A stretch of 64,000 nt of DNA from Pseudoalteromonas sp. R3 (GCF_004014715.1 NZ_CP034835.1:1488001-1552000), one strand, 5' to 3'. Positions 36,970 to 46,415 are shown, counted from the stretch's first letter. Numbers and translations are program-made. Notes: generated by a model not told the origin, from the letters alone.

Positions 36970-37482
36970 TCATCTTTTAGCAATAAATACGGCGGCAAAC
37001 GCGATAAAGCTGATGCTGTAAAGTGCAAAAATCACTTCCATCCAGCCAGGCATCGACAGACCCGCAAAAAACCAGTCAATGTTACCACAATCCCCAGTCG
37101 CCGCGAAGAAGGCCGGCAGCCATTCATGCAATGGCATAAAGCTTGGGAAGTTCGGTACAAAGTCACAGGTAAACGCAAACGGATCTGTGGTGGTTTGCAT
37201 CGCGATGTGTTCTTTGGCTAACAGCCAGCCCCATATGGCCGACACACCCCAACAGCTCATGGCCAGGAGTCTCACTGGCAGGCTGGTCGGTGATGCCAGA
37301 CCGATAAGGCCCGCTGCAACAATACCCAGTACCGCTGTGCGCTGGTAAATACACATAATGCAAGGTTCCAGCCCCATTGCATATTGGAAATACAAGGCAA
37401 TCACTTCAAGCACGAAAGCCGAGAAAAACAGTGCACCCCAGGCAACTCGGGTGCGAGAAAATTCAGCAAGTTTATTTAACAT
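36970..37482 (-). CDS. dsbB: Disulfide bond formation protein DsbB
   Basis: DsbB reoxidises DsbA and passes electrons to quinone. The 170-residue protein has four membrane helices. Both required cysteine pairs are present: Cys41-Cys44 (PCIMCIYQR) and Cys106/Cys132 in the second periplasmic loop. Length is standard. It is followed by a small membrane protein gene. Disulfide-rich exported peptides such as those in this window would be downstream beneficiaries, but that is speculation. Confidence 0.95.
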   Translation of the reverse strand: MLNKLAEFSRTRVAWGALFFSAFVLEVIALYFQYAMGLEPCIMCIYQRTAVLGIVAAGLIGLASPTSLPVRLLAMSCWGVSAIWGWLLAKEHIAMQTTTDPFAFTCDFVPNFPSFMPLHEWLPAFFAATGDCGNIDWFFAGLSMPGWMEVIFALYSISFIAFAAVFIAKR

Positions 37483-37653
37483 AGGTGTTCCTTTTTTTGC
37501 CCACCATTATGGCTATGTCAATGCGTCTGGGCAACTGGTTTCAGATTAGTTGAGCGGTTTGACTGCTGAATAGGATAGAAGTTTCAGCACTACGCGCGTT
37601 TTGGGCACAAAGTGTGGTATCTTCACGCCAGTCAAATAGTAAGGGAGAAAGTA

Positions 37654-38067
37654 ATGCAATCAGTTGTGCGTGTCGGTGTCGCCGTAGTGATTAAACGTCA
37701 GGATAAAATTTTACTGGGTGAACGCATCGGGTCGCACGGGGCTCATACCTGGGCAACACCGGGCGGTCACCTTGAAATGGGAGAAAGCGTAGAGCAGTGT
37801 GCGCGCCGAGAAGTATTAGAAGAAACTGGCCTGACGTTGACCCAGGTGACTAAGCTTGATTACACCAATGATGTATTTGAGTCTGATGGCAAACATTATA
37901 TCACCCTGTTTGTGACAGGAGAGTGCTTAAATGAAGAGCCGCAATTGCTGGAGCCGAACAAATGTCTGCAGTGGCGCTGGTTTTCTCCGGATGCATTGCC
38001 TGAGCCGCTGTTTTTGTCATTGCAAAATCTGTTACGTGATAATCCAGACAGCTTTGAGCGTGCATAA
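37654..38067 (+). CDS. Nudix hydrolase (NUDT15-like)
   Basis: From the ATG at 37654, with AAGGGAGA upstream, this is a 137-residue Nudix protein. The Nudix box is complete: GGHLEMGESVEQCARREV followed by LEETGL. WATPGGHLE and the C-terminal WRWFSPDALPEPLF match the NUDT15/MutT-like group that hydrolyses nucleotide or sugar-nucleotide diphosphates. Substrate cannot be assigned. Confidence 0.88.
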   Translation: MQSVVRVGVAVVIKRQDKILLGERIGSHGAHTWATPGGHLEMGESVEQCARREVLEETGLTLTQVTKLDYTNDVFESDGKHYITLFVTGECLNEEPQLLEPNKCLQWRWFSPDALPEPLFLSLQNLLRDNPDSFERA

Positions 38068-38291
38068 TATTTAGGAGTGTAGGTTAATATCGCAAAGGTT
38101 CGTGTCTGTGCTCAGGGTAAGTATCGCCTGCCAGGATAATAGGTGCCACTATTCCCAGTTGTGATTGCTTTACCTAAGTCCCTTAGTATTGAGGGATATT
38201 ACGCAGAGCGTTAGCCCGATGGAAACTGTACCGGAGTCACCAACAGGTATATTATTTATGTCATTCGCAACTGCCAGTCGGGGAGGGGAAG

Positions 38292-38582
38292 ATGCTTCTG
38301 CATGAGTTAGTACTGGTGAGTAGTGCGACAACCAGTTTGTTATTCGTCTTTATCTCGTTGTCCTTACCCTTTAAGCAGCGTAACAGCACCCACTACTTGT
38401 TGGGTTATTTTGCGTTAATAGGGGTGGTGCAGCTGGTGGATATTGCCACGGGTCCCGGTGACACCTTACATCAGTTTATTGTGCCACTGGCGCTGATGCT
38501 TGGTCCGCTCTTCTACCTTTATGTGAAGGCTCAGAGAAAAGACGAATATTCATCAGCAAAGTGTTTCTGGATTGTGTCATAG
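38292..38582 (+). pseudogene. Truncated N-terminal remnant of a membrane-type AraC regulator
   Basis: A 96-residue ORF with an excellent GGAGGGGA site. It carries about three hydrophobic helices ending in LGPLFYLYVKAQ, a motif found in the membrane half of AraC-type regulators that carry a C-terminal HTH domain. The frame stops at 38582 and no HTH sequence follows before the merR gene on the other strand. It is probably a deletion remnant; a genuine small membrane protein is the alternative. Confidence 0.45.
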
Positions 38583-38760
38583 TGACATCTTTTATGAATA
38601 AGCAATGCCACAACGCTACCACGGCTTGTTGTGTCAGCTGCCTAATCTGACCGGAATTGACAATTTTTAATACCAGTGTGCTGCATATTTTTACGCTACT
38701 TGTTGATAATAAAGATAAGATAATTCTTTTGCTTTGCGTTTAGACTCCTCTGTAAAGGTA

Positions 38761-39165
38761 CTAAAGCTTACTCTGTTGCGGTTTCAGGCGTTTACCTGCC
38801 AGCTTAAGCAAGCGCTGAAAGGTTGGGCAGGCAAGGTGGTTAGGGGCCGGGCAATTCGCTGCGTGGTGCAGACCTTCTCTGATGGCTTGCATCGTCGCTA
38901 TTTGCTTATCCATTTCGGCGGTTTTTTGGCGCAGCAGGGCTCGGTCTACGTCCACTCCGTTTGGCAGCAGCATATGGCTAATTTCATCCAGAGAAAGACC
39001 AACATAGCGTCCGAGATTAATCAGCGCTAATCTCTCCAGCACCGCAGTATCGTAGTAACGGCGCAGCCCATGGCGTCCGGCACTGCGGATCAACCCTTTT
39101 TGTTCATAGTATCTGAGGGTGGAAGGTTTGAGCCCGGAGGCCCTGGCAACTTGTGCGATATCCAT
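38761..39165 (-). CDS. MerR-family transcriptional regulator
   Basis: A 134-residue MerR protein. The winged HTH is at 1-70 (MDIAQVARASGLKPSTLRYYEQKGLI, then GLRRYYDTAVLERL). A dimerisation helix follows, then a C-terminal Cys-rich tail (NCPAPNHLACPTF) that could sense metal or redox state. It is divergent from a methyltransferase gene, and the shared gap has a MerR-type promoter with a 19-base spacer. The neighbour and the cysteines suggest response to a thiol-reactive compound or metal. Confidence 0.88.
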   Translation of the reverse strand: MDIAQVARASGLKPSTLRYYEQKGLIRSAGRHGLRRYYDTAVLERLALINLGRYVGLSLDEISHMLLPNGVDVDRALLRQKTAEMDKQIATMQAIREGLHHAANCPAPNHLACPTFQRLLKLAGKRLKPQQSKL

Positions 39166-39204
39166 GTGGTTCTCTTGTGTGTGAATTCATTTGATTATTG
39201 GGTC

Positions 39205-39235
39205 TTGACCTAAAGTCGACTTTAAGTTGTAGCAT
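39205..39235 (+). promoter_or_regulatory. MerR-type promoter/operator with 19-bp spacer
   Basis: TTGACC (39205-39210) and TAGCAT (39230-39235) are 19 bases apart, the over-long spacing MerR proteins correct by twisting DNA. The spacer contains the perfect 14-bp palindrome TAAAGTCGACTTTA (39211-39224). It faces the methyltransferase gene, 32 bases ahead. Confidence 0.85.
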
Positions 39236-39266
39236 GGTTCGTATCACTTGACGAGAGGAGACTGTG

Positions 39267-39868
39267 ATGAATTTTGATCCTATGTGGGACACGCGTTTTG
39301 CTGAATCTGACTACGCTTATGGTACAGAGCCAAACGATTTTCTGAAGGCACAGGTAAAACAACTGAAAGGCAAGCGGGTACTGAGTCTGGCCGAAGGAGA
39401 GGGTCGTAATGCGGTTTATCTGGCAGAATTGGGTTTGACGTAACGGCGGTGGATGCCTCGGTCAAGGGTATAGAAAAAGCGCAACAATTAGCCCACTCTA
39501 CGGGCGTGTCTGTAGAGTTTATTCAGGCGGACCTGGCAAATTTTGACCTCGGTCGCGAACAATGGGACAGCATCATCGCAATTTTTGCGCCGTTTGGTCA
39601 GGCATTGCGTGCGAAACTGCACCAGCGAGTCGTGCAGGCTCTGGTACCGGGTGGGGTGTTTTTGACAGAAGCTTATTCACCTGCGCAAATTCAATTTGGT
39701 ACGGGCGGTGGAAACGACATTGATACCATGCTCACTAAGGTTCAACTGGCCCAGGAGGTAAAAGGAGTAAAGTGGACTCACCTTGAGCAACTACAACGTT
39801 CAGTGGTGGAAGGGCGCTATCATACGGGGCTTGCCGCTGTGGTTCAGGGGGTAGGCATTAAGCAATAA
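39267..39868 (+). pseudogene. Class I SAM methyltransferase (TehB-like), frameshifted
   Basis: The ATG at 39267 (GAGAGGAG upstream) opens MNFDPMWDTRFAESDYAYG and a motif I glycine region (LSLAEGEGRNAVYLAELG), but hits TAA at 39441. The other frame carries on from 39437 as DVTAVDASVKGIEKAQQLA to a normal end at 39868. One extra base near 39435 (GGT-TTN-GAC) would give an intact protein of about 200 residues resembling TehB-type methyltransferases. It is the evident target of the divergent MerR protein. Real frameshift or base-call error. Confidence 0.8.
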
Positions 39869-40088
39869 TACACGGTAAAAAGTATGGTTAATTACCATCG
39901 TGTGTCCCCTTCTTCGGGCTTTTTCTTCATGTTGCTCTAAGAGGTTACACAGCGACACAGATATGCCTTGTTAGTTGCAAATCATCTGGTACAATCAGTG
40001 GATTATTGAGTTGCAGAAGCCTGTTGGTGTGCTACGCACAGAAGCACAGGCTTGTCGACGTACCTTATGTTGTCAAAAGTGGTGCTAA

Positions 40089-40802
40089 ATGAGAATCTTT
40101 AAAGCCAAGAGCCCAGCAGGTTTTGCTGAGGAGTACATTGTAGAGTCGATTTGGAATGGCGAATTTCCTCCGGGCTCCATTTTGCCAGCTGAGCGCGAGC
40201 TGTCAGAGCTTATTGGTGTCACTCGCACCACGTTACGAGAAGTTTTACAACGTCTGGCGCGTGATGGTTGGTTAACTATCCAGCATGGTAAACCAACCCG
40301 GGTTAATAACTTCTGGGAAACCTCTGGTCTGAATATTCTTGAGACCTTGGCGCGTCTGGATGAAGACAAGGTGCCCGAATTAACGGACCAGTTATTGTCT
40401 GCACGTACAAACATTAGTGCAATTTATACTCGTGCCGCGATTAAGTTTAATCCACAGTCGGTGATTGATATTCTGTCTAAGCATGCAGAAGTGGCTGATA
40501 CGGCTGAAGCTTTTGCTGAATATGATTATCGGGTTCATCATCAACTGGCCAGTGCCGGCAATAACAAAATCTATGTATTGATCCTCAATGGGTTTAAAGG
40601 TTTGTACTCTAAGATTGGTTGCCACTATTTCTCCGATCCGCGCACTCGTGAACTGGCACGCGAGTTTTACGCTGACCTGACAGCACTAGCTGAAAAAGGC
40701 GAGCATGATGGTGCTATTGCACTGATGCGTCGTTACGGTCATCGCTCAGGTGAGATATGGCAGCAACTGCGTGGTGATATGCCCGACGATATTATGGACT
40801 AA
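40089..40802 (+). CDS. fadR: Fatty-acid-responsive regulator FadR
   Basis: FadR represses beta-oxidation and activates unsaturated fatty acid synthesis, releasing DNA on binding acyl-CoA. The 237 residues begin with the GntR winged helix ([29 protein letters not shown]) followed by [18 protein letters not shown], nearly identical to enterobacterial FadR. The C-terminal all-helical acyl-CoA-binding domain fills 80-230. Monocistronic, with a strong terminator. Confidence 0.96.
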   Translation: MRIFKAKSPAGFAEEYIVESIWNGEFPPGSILPAERELSELIGVTRTTLREVLQRLARDGWLTIQHGKPTRVNNFWETSGLNILETLARLDEDKVPELTDQLLSARTNISAIYTRAAIKFNPQSVIDILSKHAEVADTAEAFAEYDYRVHHQLASAGNNKIYVLILNGFKGLYSKIGCHYFSDPRTRELAREFYADLTALAEKGEHDGAIALMRRYGHRSGEIWQQLRGDMPDDIMD

Positions 40803-40820
40803 GTTGGCTGGTCCGATGAT

Positions 40821-40847
40821 AAAAAGCACCTCAGGGTGCTTTTTTTG
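40821..40847 (+). terminator. Terminator after fadR
   Basis: AAAAAGCACC (40821-40830), loop TCAG, GGTGCTTTTT (40835-40844), T-run to 40847. The remaining 265 bases to the peroxiredoxin start presumably hold its promoter; I could not single one out. Confidence 0.92.
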
Positions 40848-41112
40848 TGCGTGTAAGGGCGGCATATCGGCTATTTACTGCACCATCAATTTATTAGATG
40901 GCTGCTATCGGATAATTCGATTGTATCCTTTTGAAGGAACAGCATAAACTGAGCGCCAAATAATACCATCTGGTATAGGGGTTGTTTTTTTATAAAACGC
41001 CTCAATAATAAGTGACAATTCGCAGTGATACAGAAATGCATAACCTGACAGGGGACGTAGCTTTGTGTGATTGTGAGACTTTGGAACTCAAACTAACTAT
41101 TTGGAGATAACA

Positions 41113-41718
41113 ATGGGTGTATTAGTAGGCCGCAAGGCACCTGACTTTACAGCAGCTGCAGTTTTAGGTAACGGTGAAATCGTAGATGGTTACAATCTAC
41201 ATGAGCGTATCAAAGGTAAGAAAGCGGTTATTTTCTTCTACCCACTAGACTTCACTTTCGTTTGTCCTTCTGAGCTAATCGCATTTGACAAGCGTTACGA
41301 AGAATTCCAAAAGCGTGGTGTTGAAGTGATCGGTGTATCTATCGACTCTCAGTTCTCTCACAACGCATGGCGTAACACCCCAGTAAACGAAGGTGGTATC
41401 GGTCCGGTTAAATATGACCTGGTTGCTGACGTGAAGCACGAAATCTGTCAGGCATATGACGTTGAGCACCCAGAAGCAGGTGTTGCTTTCCGTGGTTCTT
41501 TCCTGATTGACTCTGAAGGTAACGTACGCCACCAGGTAGTAAACGATCTACCTCTTGGCCGTAACATCGATGAAATGCTGCGCATGGTTGACGCGCTGGC
41601 GTTCCACGAAGAGCACGGTGAAGTATGTCCAGCTGGTTGGACTGAAGGTAAAAAAGGTATGGACGCAAGCCCTGAAGGTGTTGCTAAGTTCCTGTCTGAA
41701 AACGAAGGCGACCTGTAA
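41113..41718 (+). CDS. Typical 2-Cys peroxiredoxin
   Basis: From the ATG at 41113 (GGAG upstream) this is a 201-residue AhpC/TSA peroxiredoxin. The peroxidatic Cys51 lies in DFTFVCPSE and the resolving Cys172 in GEVCPAGW. It reduces hydrogen peroxide and alkyl hydroperoxides. Heavy use of favoured codons suggests high expression. No AhpF reductase is adjacent, so thioredoxin or another donor is likely. Confidence 0.96.
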   Translation: MGVLVGRKAPDFTAAAVLGNGEIVDGYNLHERIKGKKAVIFFYPLDFTFVCPSELIAFDKRYEEFQKRGVEVIGVSIDSQFSHNAWRNTPVNEGGIGPVKYDLVADVKHEICQAYDVEHPEAGVAFRGSFLIDSEGNVRHQVVNDLPLGRNIDEMLRMVDALAFHEEHGEVCPAGWTEGKKGMDASPEGVAKFLSENEGDL

Positions 41719-41739
41719 GTCCAGCGTTGTTTAGTTAAG

Positions 41740-41764
41740 AAACCCGCCTTGTGCGGGTTTTTTT
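41740..41764 (+). terminator. Terminator after the peroxiredoxin
   Basis: AAACCCGC (41740-41747), loop CTTGT, GCGGGTTT (41753-41760), T-run to 41764. Between here and 41945 I see no gene I can support. Confidence 0.92.
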
Positions 41765-41945
41765 ACGTCACTCCGCTTGTTCATGCCGCCCTTGTAGAGG
41801 CAAGGTAATGTCATGGATAGGAAAGCAAAGTATTTGCTATTGCACAGTGCTGAGCGAGTGACCTTCAAAATCGTTGGTGGTTGTGTCAATCCACAAGCCA
41901 GGTCATGAGTTACTGTAGGTTGATACAATACCCAGTCTCGCTCAA

Positions 41946-42071
41946 TCATGATGCACGCCCTATCGACCACTTGTGGTTGAGAAGTCTAATCAATTCAACC
42001 GAACCATATGCCAGTACTAAACTGATAACGGGTGTAACCAGCAAGCTCAACAGTGTTATTTCATTCAGCAT
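41946..42071 (-). CDS. Small single-helix membrane protein
   Basis: A 41-residue ORF, MLNEITLLSLLVTPVISLVL onward, with one membrane helix (about 6-24) and a basic tail (HKWSIGR). It starts one base after the stop of the upstream secreted protein, with AAAGGA upstream, so translation is coupled. Unknown family; the tight coupling and RBS are the evidence. Confidence 0.55.
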   Translation of the reverse strand: MLNEITLLSLLVTPVISLVLAYGSVELIRLLNHKWSIGRAS

Positions 42072-42072
42072 C

Positions 42073-42378
42073 TTATTGTCCTTTATCTTGACGTGTTTCT
42101 TTGTGCTCTGGCGTGAAAGACTTTATCAGTGTGGCTTTGGTGCTTTCTTTAAGCTCAATCAGGTTTGCCTTAATCGCTTTGCTGACATGAGATTTAATGT
42201 CGCTGAGTACTTCCTGAGTGACTGAGCCACTGTCTGTGCTTACAGTCGCCATAGAGCTAAGGCTGGCTGCAGTACTGGCGTTGACACTTGCTGTGACGCT
42301 GGTGTTGCCCGCTGCAAATGAACTGGTGCTCATGCCAAGAGTAAAAACTAGGATGCTAAGTTGGGTGGCAGTTTTCAT
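42073..42378 (-). CDS. Secreted hypothetical protein, Ser/Thr/Ala-rich
   Basis: A 101-residue protein with a Sec signal peptide (MKTATQLSILVFTLGMSTSS, cleavage near SFAA). The mature region is low-complexity and Ser/Thr/Ala/Val-rich (about 24-55) and then helical and charged. I do not recognise the family. It is first in a two-gene unit with a tiny membrane protein. Exported; role unknown. Confidence 0.65.
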   Translation of the reverse strand: MKTATQLSILVFTLGMSTSSFAAGNTSVTASVNASTAASLSSMATVSTDSGSVTQEVLSDIKSHVSKAIKANLIELKESTKATLIKSFTPEHKETRQDKGQ

Positions 42379-42508
42379 GGTCTGGTTCCTTTTGGGTTAG
42401 TAACGATACTTTAATGAGTTAGTCGTTCTAACTATTACAAAGGTTGTGCCAGCTTCGGAAATTATTTTATAGTGTTGAATGTTAAGGGTTTTTATTTTCC
42501 TGAGGTGT

Positions 42509-42542
42509 ACTGGTCAAAATGTAAATTGCAATTTTGACCAGT
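42509..42542. repeat. Long perfect inverted repeat downstream of the double-receiver gene
   Basis: ACTGGTCAAAAT (42509-42520) and ATTTTGACCAGT (42531-42542), a perfect 12-bp dyad with a 10-base centre. No T-run on either strand. It may be an mRNA-end hairpin or a binding site for the secreted-protein promoter. Confidence 0.6.
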
Positions 42543-42569
42543 GGAGTGGTTATCTTAACTAACTTTTGG

Positions 42570-43370
42570 TTAATTTTGTTCAAGCAACTGATAGATCAAT
42601 TGTTTCACGACCTGGGGCTCGAACGGCTTGTCGCATAATGCATTCACTCCGGATTGCGCGATATTGGCAAGGTGGGTTTCATTCGCTTCTGAAGAGACCA
42701 TCAGTATGGGCACATGATTGTGTTCATTCGAGTTACGAATGGCCTCCGCGAGCTCCTGACCATTAACCTCTGGCATGTTGTAGTCTGTGATGATCAAGTC
42801 AAACATAGTATCTTCAAGGATGGACAGGGCTTCTGCGCCATGTTCTGCTTCGCTGATCCGCGTCGCGCCCAGGTTGTTGAGTACCCGGCGGATGTGATTA
42901 CGTGCCAGGCGTGAATCATCTACGACCAGGATCCGCAACTCCTGAATGTCATACAAGTCCAGCTCAAGTTCTTCCGGAGATAAAATATCCAAAGTGGCAT
43001 TGATGGCTTTACCCAGGTGAGTTTTGTTAAATGGCTTGGGCAGAATCGCAACCACCCCGGACTGCTTGAATGCTTCCAGTTGTAGCCTGCGGGTTTCACT
43101 GGATACCAGCATAAAGGGCAAATGGTGGTCAGACAGAGTCGTTTGGATATGCTGCAATAACGTCAGAGCTTCGCCATCAGGCAGATACAAAGCACTGATC
43201 ACCAAATCAGGTTTACTGTTATTCAGGCTTTCCATGGCAGCTGCAAGTGTATCAACACACTCGATATTTTGGATCCCTTCTTCCTGAAGTTCGTTACTGA
43301 TGATCCGTCTTTGTGTCTGGGACGGCTCCAGGAGTAGGATGCTCAAATCTGAGCTTAAAAGTTCATTCAT
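42570..43370 (-). CDS. Response regulator with two receiver domains, first degenerate
   Basis: A 266-residue protein made of two CheY-like receivers and no output domain. Receiver 1 (about 9-125) lacks the phosphoacceptor: Ala60 stands where Asp is expected in VISALYLPDG, and the acidic pair is reduced (LLLEPS), though the Lys of ILPKPF remains. Receiver 2 (about 145-262) is complete: VVDDSRL, Asp196 in ITDYNMPEVNG, and CDKPF. The first may serve for dimerisation. No kinase is adjacent. Confidence 0.88.
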   Translation of the reverse strand: MNELLSSDLSILLLEPSQTQRRIISNELQEEGIQNIECVDTLAAAMESLNNSKPDLVISALYLPDGEALTLLQHIQTTLSDHHLPFMLVSSETRRLQLEAFKQSGVVAILPKPFNKTHLGKAINATLDILSPEELELDLYDIQELRILVVDDSRLARNHIRRVLNNLGATRISEAEHGAEALSILEDTMFDLIITDYNMPEVNGQELAEAIRNSNEHNHVPILMVSSEANETHLANIAQSGVNALCDKPFEPQVVKQLIYQLLEQN

Positions 43371-43625
43371 GGTATGAGAGTAAATGTTGCAATATAAATA
43401 GTCAGATTAACTGGCAATATAACGTATTTGTTACCGTGTCGCTAGCTTGGTGAGCAGGGTGTTAAAACAAACTATAGGTAGTGCGTTTTGTCGAATGGGT
43501 TATGCAGCTGGAGGAAGGGCGCGCTCAGAACACGGATGGTGCAGGGGAATGCCAATACCGCTATCAGCGATAGATTCGATGCAATGGGCAGTGGCGTGTC
43601 TGTGGCCTGGCTGCCCTTATTGCGA

Positions 43626-44180
43626 TTAACGGCGAAACTCCATACTTTGTGGCAGGTCCACCAGTATTAGTACAGCGCCTTTGCCGCCATACTCAAGCGG
43701 GGCCTGATGCATAGCCAGTATATCCGGGTGCTGGACCAGGTACTGAGGCACTTTGTGTTTTAGTATACGCTCACCGATACCATGTACCACGCAGGCGCAG
43801 GCAACATGCTGTTTTTTACAGGCATGGATCAAGGCTGCCAGCTCATCTTTCGCCGTTTCTTTGTTCATACCATGCATATCAAGAATAAGCTCAGGCGCAT
43901 AATCACCACGGCGCAATTGCTTGGCGAGGTACTTGTCAGCGCCCGGACGCACGTAATTTACCGTGCCATGGGTGTCTATGTCCGGGACATATTCGTCCGA
44001 AAAGTAGAATTCGGCCTGATGCTGCTTCTTTTGCTCGGCGATTACTTCACCCTTGAAGCGTGTCTGGCGTCTTGCTTGGCGCACTGTATCTTGTTTGAAC
44101 TGACTGGTGCCTGATATTGCTTCTCGAAACAGAGCAAAATCGTCGTCTGGCAGTTGTGAGTTTGGTTTATCTGTGTTCAT
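43626..44180 (-). CDS. smrB: Smr-domain ribosome rescue endonuclease SmrB
   Basis: SmrB cuts mRNA between collided ribosomes. The 184-residue protein has an N-terminal extension and a C-terminal Smr domain with LILDMHGMNKETAKDEL and CACVVHGIGERILKHKVP. Length matches E. coli SmrB/YfcN (183). It is divergent from prmB as in relatives. The 255-base gap to the next minus-strand gene (43371-43625) shows no supported feature. Confidence 0.93.
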   Translation of the reverse strand: MNTDKPNSQLPDDDFALFREAISGTSQFKQDTVRQARRQTRFKGEVIAEQKKQHQAEFYFSDEYVPDIDTHGTVNYVRPGADKYLAKQLRRGDYAPELILDMHGMNKETAKDELAALIHACKKQHVACACVVHGIGERILKHKVPQYLVQHPDILAMHQAPLEYGGKGAVLILVDLPQSMEFRR

Positions 44181-44265
44181 GGCGACATTTTAAAGAAAAA
44201 AAGCGTAAAAACCTAGCTTAAAAACCGTTACAATGCCGCCATGCAATTAGTAGTGAGAACAACTC

Positions 44266-45201
44266 ATGAGTGACTCTGTTATTTCTCAGGCGATGGCTGA
44301 AGAAGCCTATCAGGATTTAGTAACCATTCAGGATTGGTTACGCTGGACGGCCAGTCAGTTTGCTGGCAATGGTGTGTTTTTTGGCCATGGTACCGACAAC
44401 CCGTGGGATGAAGCGGTAAGTTTGGTATTACCTTTGCTCAATTTGCCCGTTGACGCGCCTAAAGAGCTCACCAGTGCACGGCTCACGCACAGCGAAAAAG
44501 TCAGGCTGGTAGAGTACCTTCGACTGCGTATCGATGAGCGGATCCCCGTTGCTTACCTGACAAATCAGGCGTGGTTTTCTGGGCTGCCTTTTTACGTCGA
44601 CGAGCGCGTACTGGTGCCACGTTCGCCTTTTGCTGAACTGATCGAAGCTCAGTTCAGGCCCTGGCTTGCGTCGCCGGAAAAAGTCACTCGTATTTTGGAC
44701 ATGTGTACTGGCTCCGGGTGTATTGCAATTGCACTTGCAAAAGCATTTGAACAGGCTCAGGTTGACGCGGTGGACATTTCTTTTGATGCCTTGGCCGTTG
44801 CAGAAATAAACATCAATGATCATCAGGTTCAGGATCAGGTATTTGCCATTCAGTCCGATGTATTTAGTGGTGTGCCTGGTCAACAGTATGACCTGATTGT
44901 CGCAAACCCGCCTTATGTTGATGCCGAAGATATGGCCGACCTGCCTGAAGAGTTTCATCATGAACCAGAGTTGGGTCTGGCTTCTGGAGAAGATGGCCTG
45001 GATGTGACACGTACCTTGTTGCAAGAGGCGGCTGCACACCTTACCGAGGAAGGCCTGTTATTTGTCGAGGTGGGTAATTCTATGGTACATATGGAAGCGC
45101 TTTATCCCGGTGCGCCGTTTACCTGGCTGGAATTCGAACGCGGCGGACTGGGCGTGTTTGTGATCAGTAAAAAACAATTACTGGATTACTTCAACGACTA
45201 A
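44266..45201 (+). CDS. prmB: Ribosomal protein L3 glutamine methyltransferase PrmB
   Basis: PrmB methylates a Gln of ribosomal protein L3. The 311 residues include the SAM-binding [16 protein letters not shown] and the catalytic NPPY motif ([14 protein letters not shown]) that orients the Gln side chain. The N-terminal helical domain is typical of the HemK/PrmB group. It lies just upstream of aroC, the standard order. Confidence 0.96.
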   Translation: MSDSVISQAMAEEAYQDLVTIQDWLRWTASQFAGNGVFFGHGTDNPWDEAVSLVLPLLNLPVDAPKELTSARLTHSEKVRLVEYLRLRIDERIPVAYLTNQAWFSGLPFYVDERVLVPRSPFAELIEAQFRPWLASPEKVTRILDMCTGSGCIAIALAKAFEQAQVDAVDISFDALAVAEININDHQVQDQVFAIQSDVFSGVPGQQYDLIVANPPYVDAEDMADLPEEFHHEPELGLASGEDGLDVTRTLLQEAAAHLTEEGLLFVEVGNSMVHMEALYPGAPFTWLEFERGGLGVFVISKKQLLDYFND

Positions 45202-45258
45202 GCGTTTTCCTGTGAGCAGGGAAGCGCAATGGTGTTTTTTTTGGAATGAGGAAAATCA

Positions 45259-46359
45259 ATGGCAGGCAATAGCATAGGCCAACTATTCAGGGTAACGACC
45301 TTTGGAGAAAGCCACGGCGTCGCATTGGGCGGCGTTGTGGATGGTGTCCCGGCAGGGCTTGAGCTGGACGAAGCGGATTTACAGGTTGACCTGGACAGGC
45401 GCAAACCGGGGCAGAGCCGTTATACGACTCAACGCCGCGAGGGAGATGAAATCAAAATACTCTCAGGGGTGTTTGAAGGGAAAACAACCGGAACCAGTAT
45501 TGGTTTGTTGATTGAGAATACCGATCAACGTTCTAAAGATTACAGTAAAATCAAAGATGTTTTCCGCCCTGGTCATGGTGACTATAGCTACTGGCATAAA
45601 TATGGTCATCGTGATTATCGCGGTGGCGGACGTTCTTCTGCCAGAGAGACGGCGATCCGCGTCGCGGCGGGAGGCATTGCCAAAAAATACCTGAAGCAAG
45701 TGCATGGTGTTGAGATCCATGCCTGTCTTTCTCAATTAGGGCCAATTAAAGCTGAGCAATTTGACTGGCAGCAAGTTGAACAAAACCCGTTCTTTTTCCC
45801 TGATGTCTCTAAACTGGACGCGCTGGATGAATATATGCGTGACCTTAAAAAACAGGGGGACTCTGTGGGTGCGAAAGTGAAAGTGGTTGCAAAAGGCGTC
45901 CCTGTTGGTCTGGGCGAACCGGTTTTCGACAGGCTGGATGCGGAGCTTGCACATTCACTGATGAGTATCAATGCCGTAAAAGGCGTGGAGATTGGTGACG
46001 GGTTTGATGTGGTTGAGCAGAAGGGCTCTGAGCACCGTGATGAGCTAACCCCCGAGGGCTTTACCAGTAATCACGCTGGGGGGGTGCTGGCGGGTATATC
46101 AACCGGGCAGGATATCATTGCCTCCATCGCACTTAAGCCGACCTCAAGTATCACTATTGCGGGTCAGAGCATTAATACCCAGAATGAGTCGGTCGAAATG
46201 ATCACTAAAGGCCGTCACGATCCTTGTGTTGGGATCCGCGCGATTCCTATTGCAGAAGCCATGATGGCAATCACCTTGATGGATCACCTGCTCAGGCAAC
46301 GCGGGCAGAACCCGCATGTTGATTTGTCGCATGGGCCAATTGCGGCGCAAAAACCTTAA
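45259..46359 (+). CDS. aroC: Chorismate synthase
   Basis: AroC turns EPSP into chorismate, the branch point feeding the TyrA and PheA enzymes also in this window. The 366-residue protein has the family signatures [18 protein letters not shown], the [20 protein letters not shown] region and [11 protein letters not shown]. It uses reduced FMN. GAGGAAAA precedes the ATG. Strong terminator after it. Confidence 0.98.
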   Translation: MAGNSIGQLFRVTTFGESHGVALGGVVDGVPAGLELDEADLQVDLDRRKPGQSRYTTQRREGDEIKILSGVFEGKTTGTSIGLLIENTDQRSKDYSKIKDVFRPGHGDYSYWHKYGHRDYRGGGRSSARETAIRVAAGGIAKKYLKQVHGVEIHACLSQLGPIKAEQFDWQQVEQNPFFFPDVSKLDALDEYMRDLKKQGDSVGAKVKVVAKGVPVGLGEPVFDRLDAELAHSLMSINAVKGVEIGDGFDVVEQKGSEHRDELTPEGFTSNHAGGVLAGISTGQDIIASIALKPTSSITIAGQSINTQNESVEMITKGRHDPCVGIRAIPIAEAMMAITLMDHLLRQRGQNPHVDLSHGPIAAQKP

Positions 46360-46372
46360 CTGCGCCACCGGT

Positions 46373-46404
46373 AAAAAAGCCAGCGTTCTTACGTTGGCTT
46401 TTTT
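46373..46404 (+). terminator. Bidirectional terminator between aroC and sodA
   Basis: AAAAAAGCCAGCG (46373-46385) with CGTTGGCTTTTTT (46392-46404), loop TTCTTA, one G-T pair. It serves both convergent genes. Confidence 0.9.
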
Positions 46405-46415
46405 GTCTGTGTGAT

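Noticed and set aside
41731..41970. Minus-strand ORF after the small membrane protein, with an ATG (41949) overlapping its stop
   Set aside because: Overlap start is attractive, but its end is the antisense of the peroxiredoxin terminator and no fold or RBS supports it; left unannotated.
42509..42542. Treating the 12-bp dyad as a rho-independent terminator
   Set aside because: No T-run follows on either strand, so it is listed only as an inverted repeat.
43447..43670. Two overlapping 60-codon plus-strand ORFs between the double receiver and smrB
   Set aside because: They share the same bases in different frames, have no RBS and partly overlap smrB antisense.
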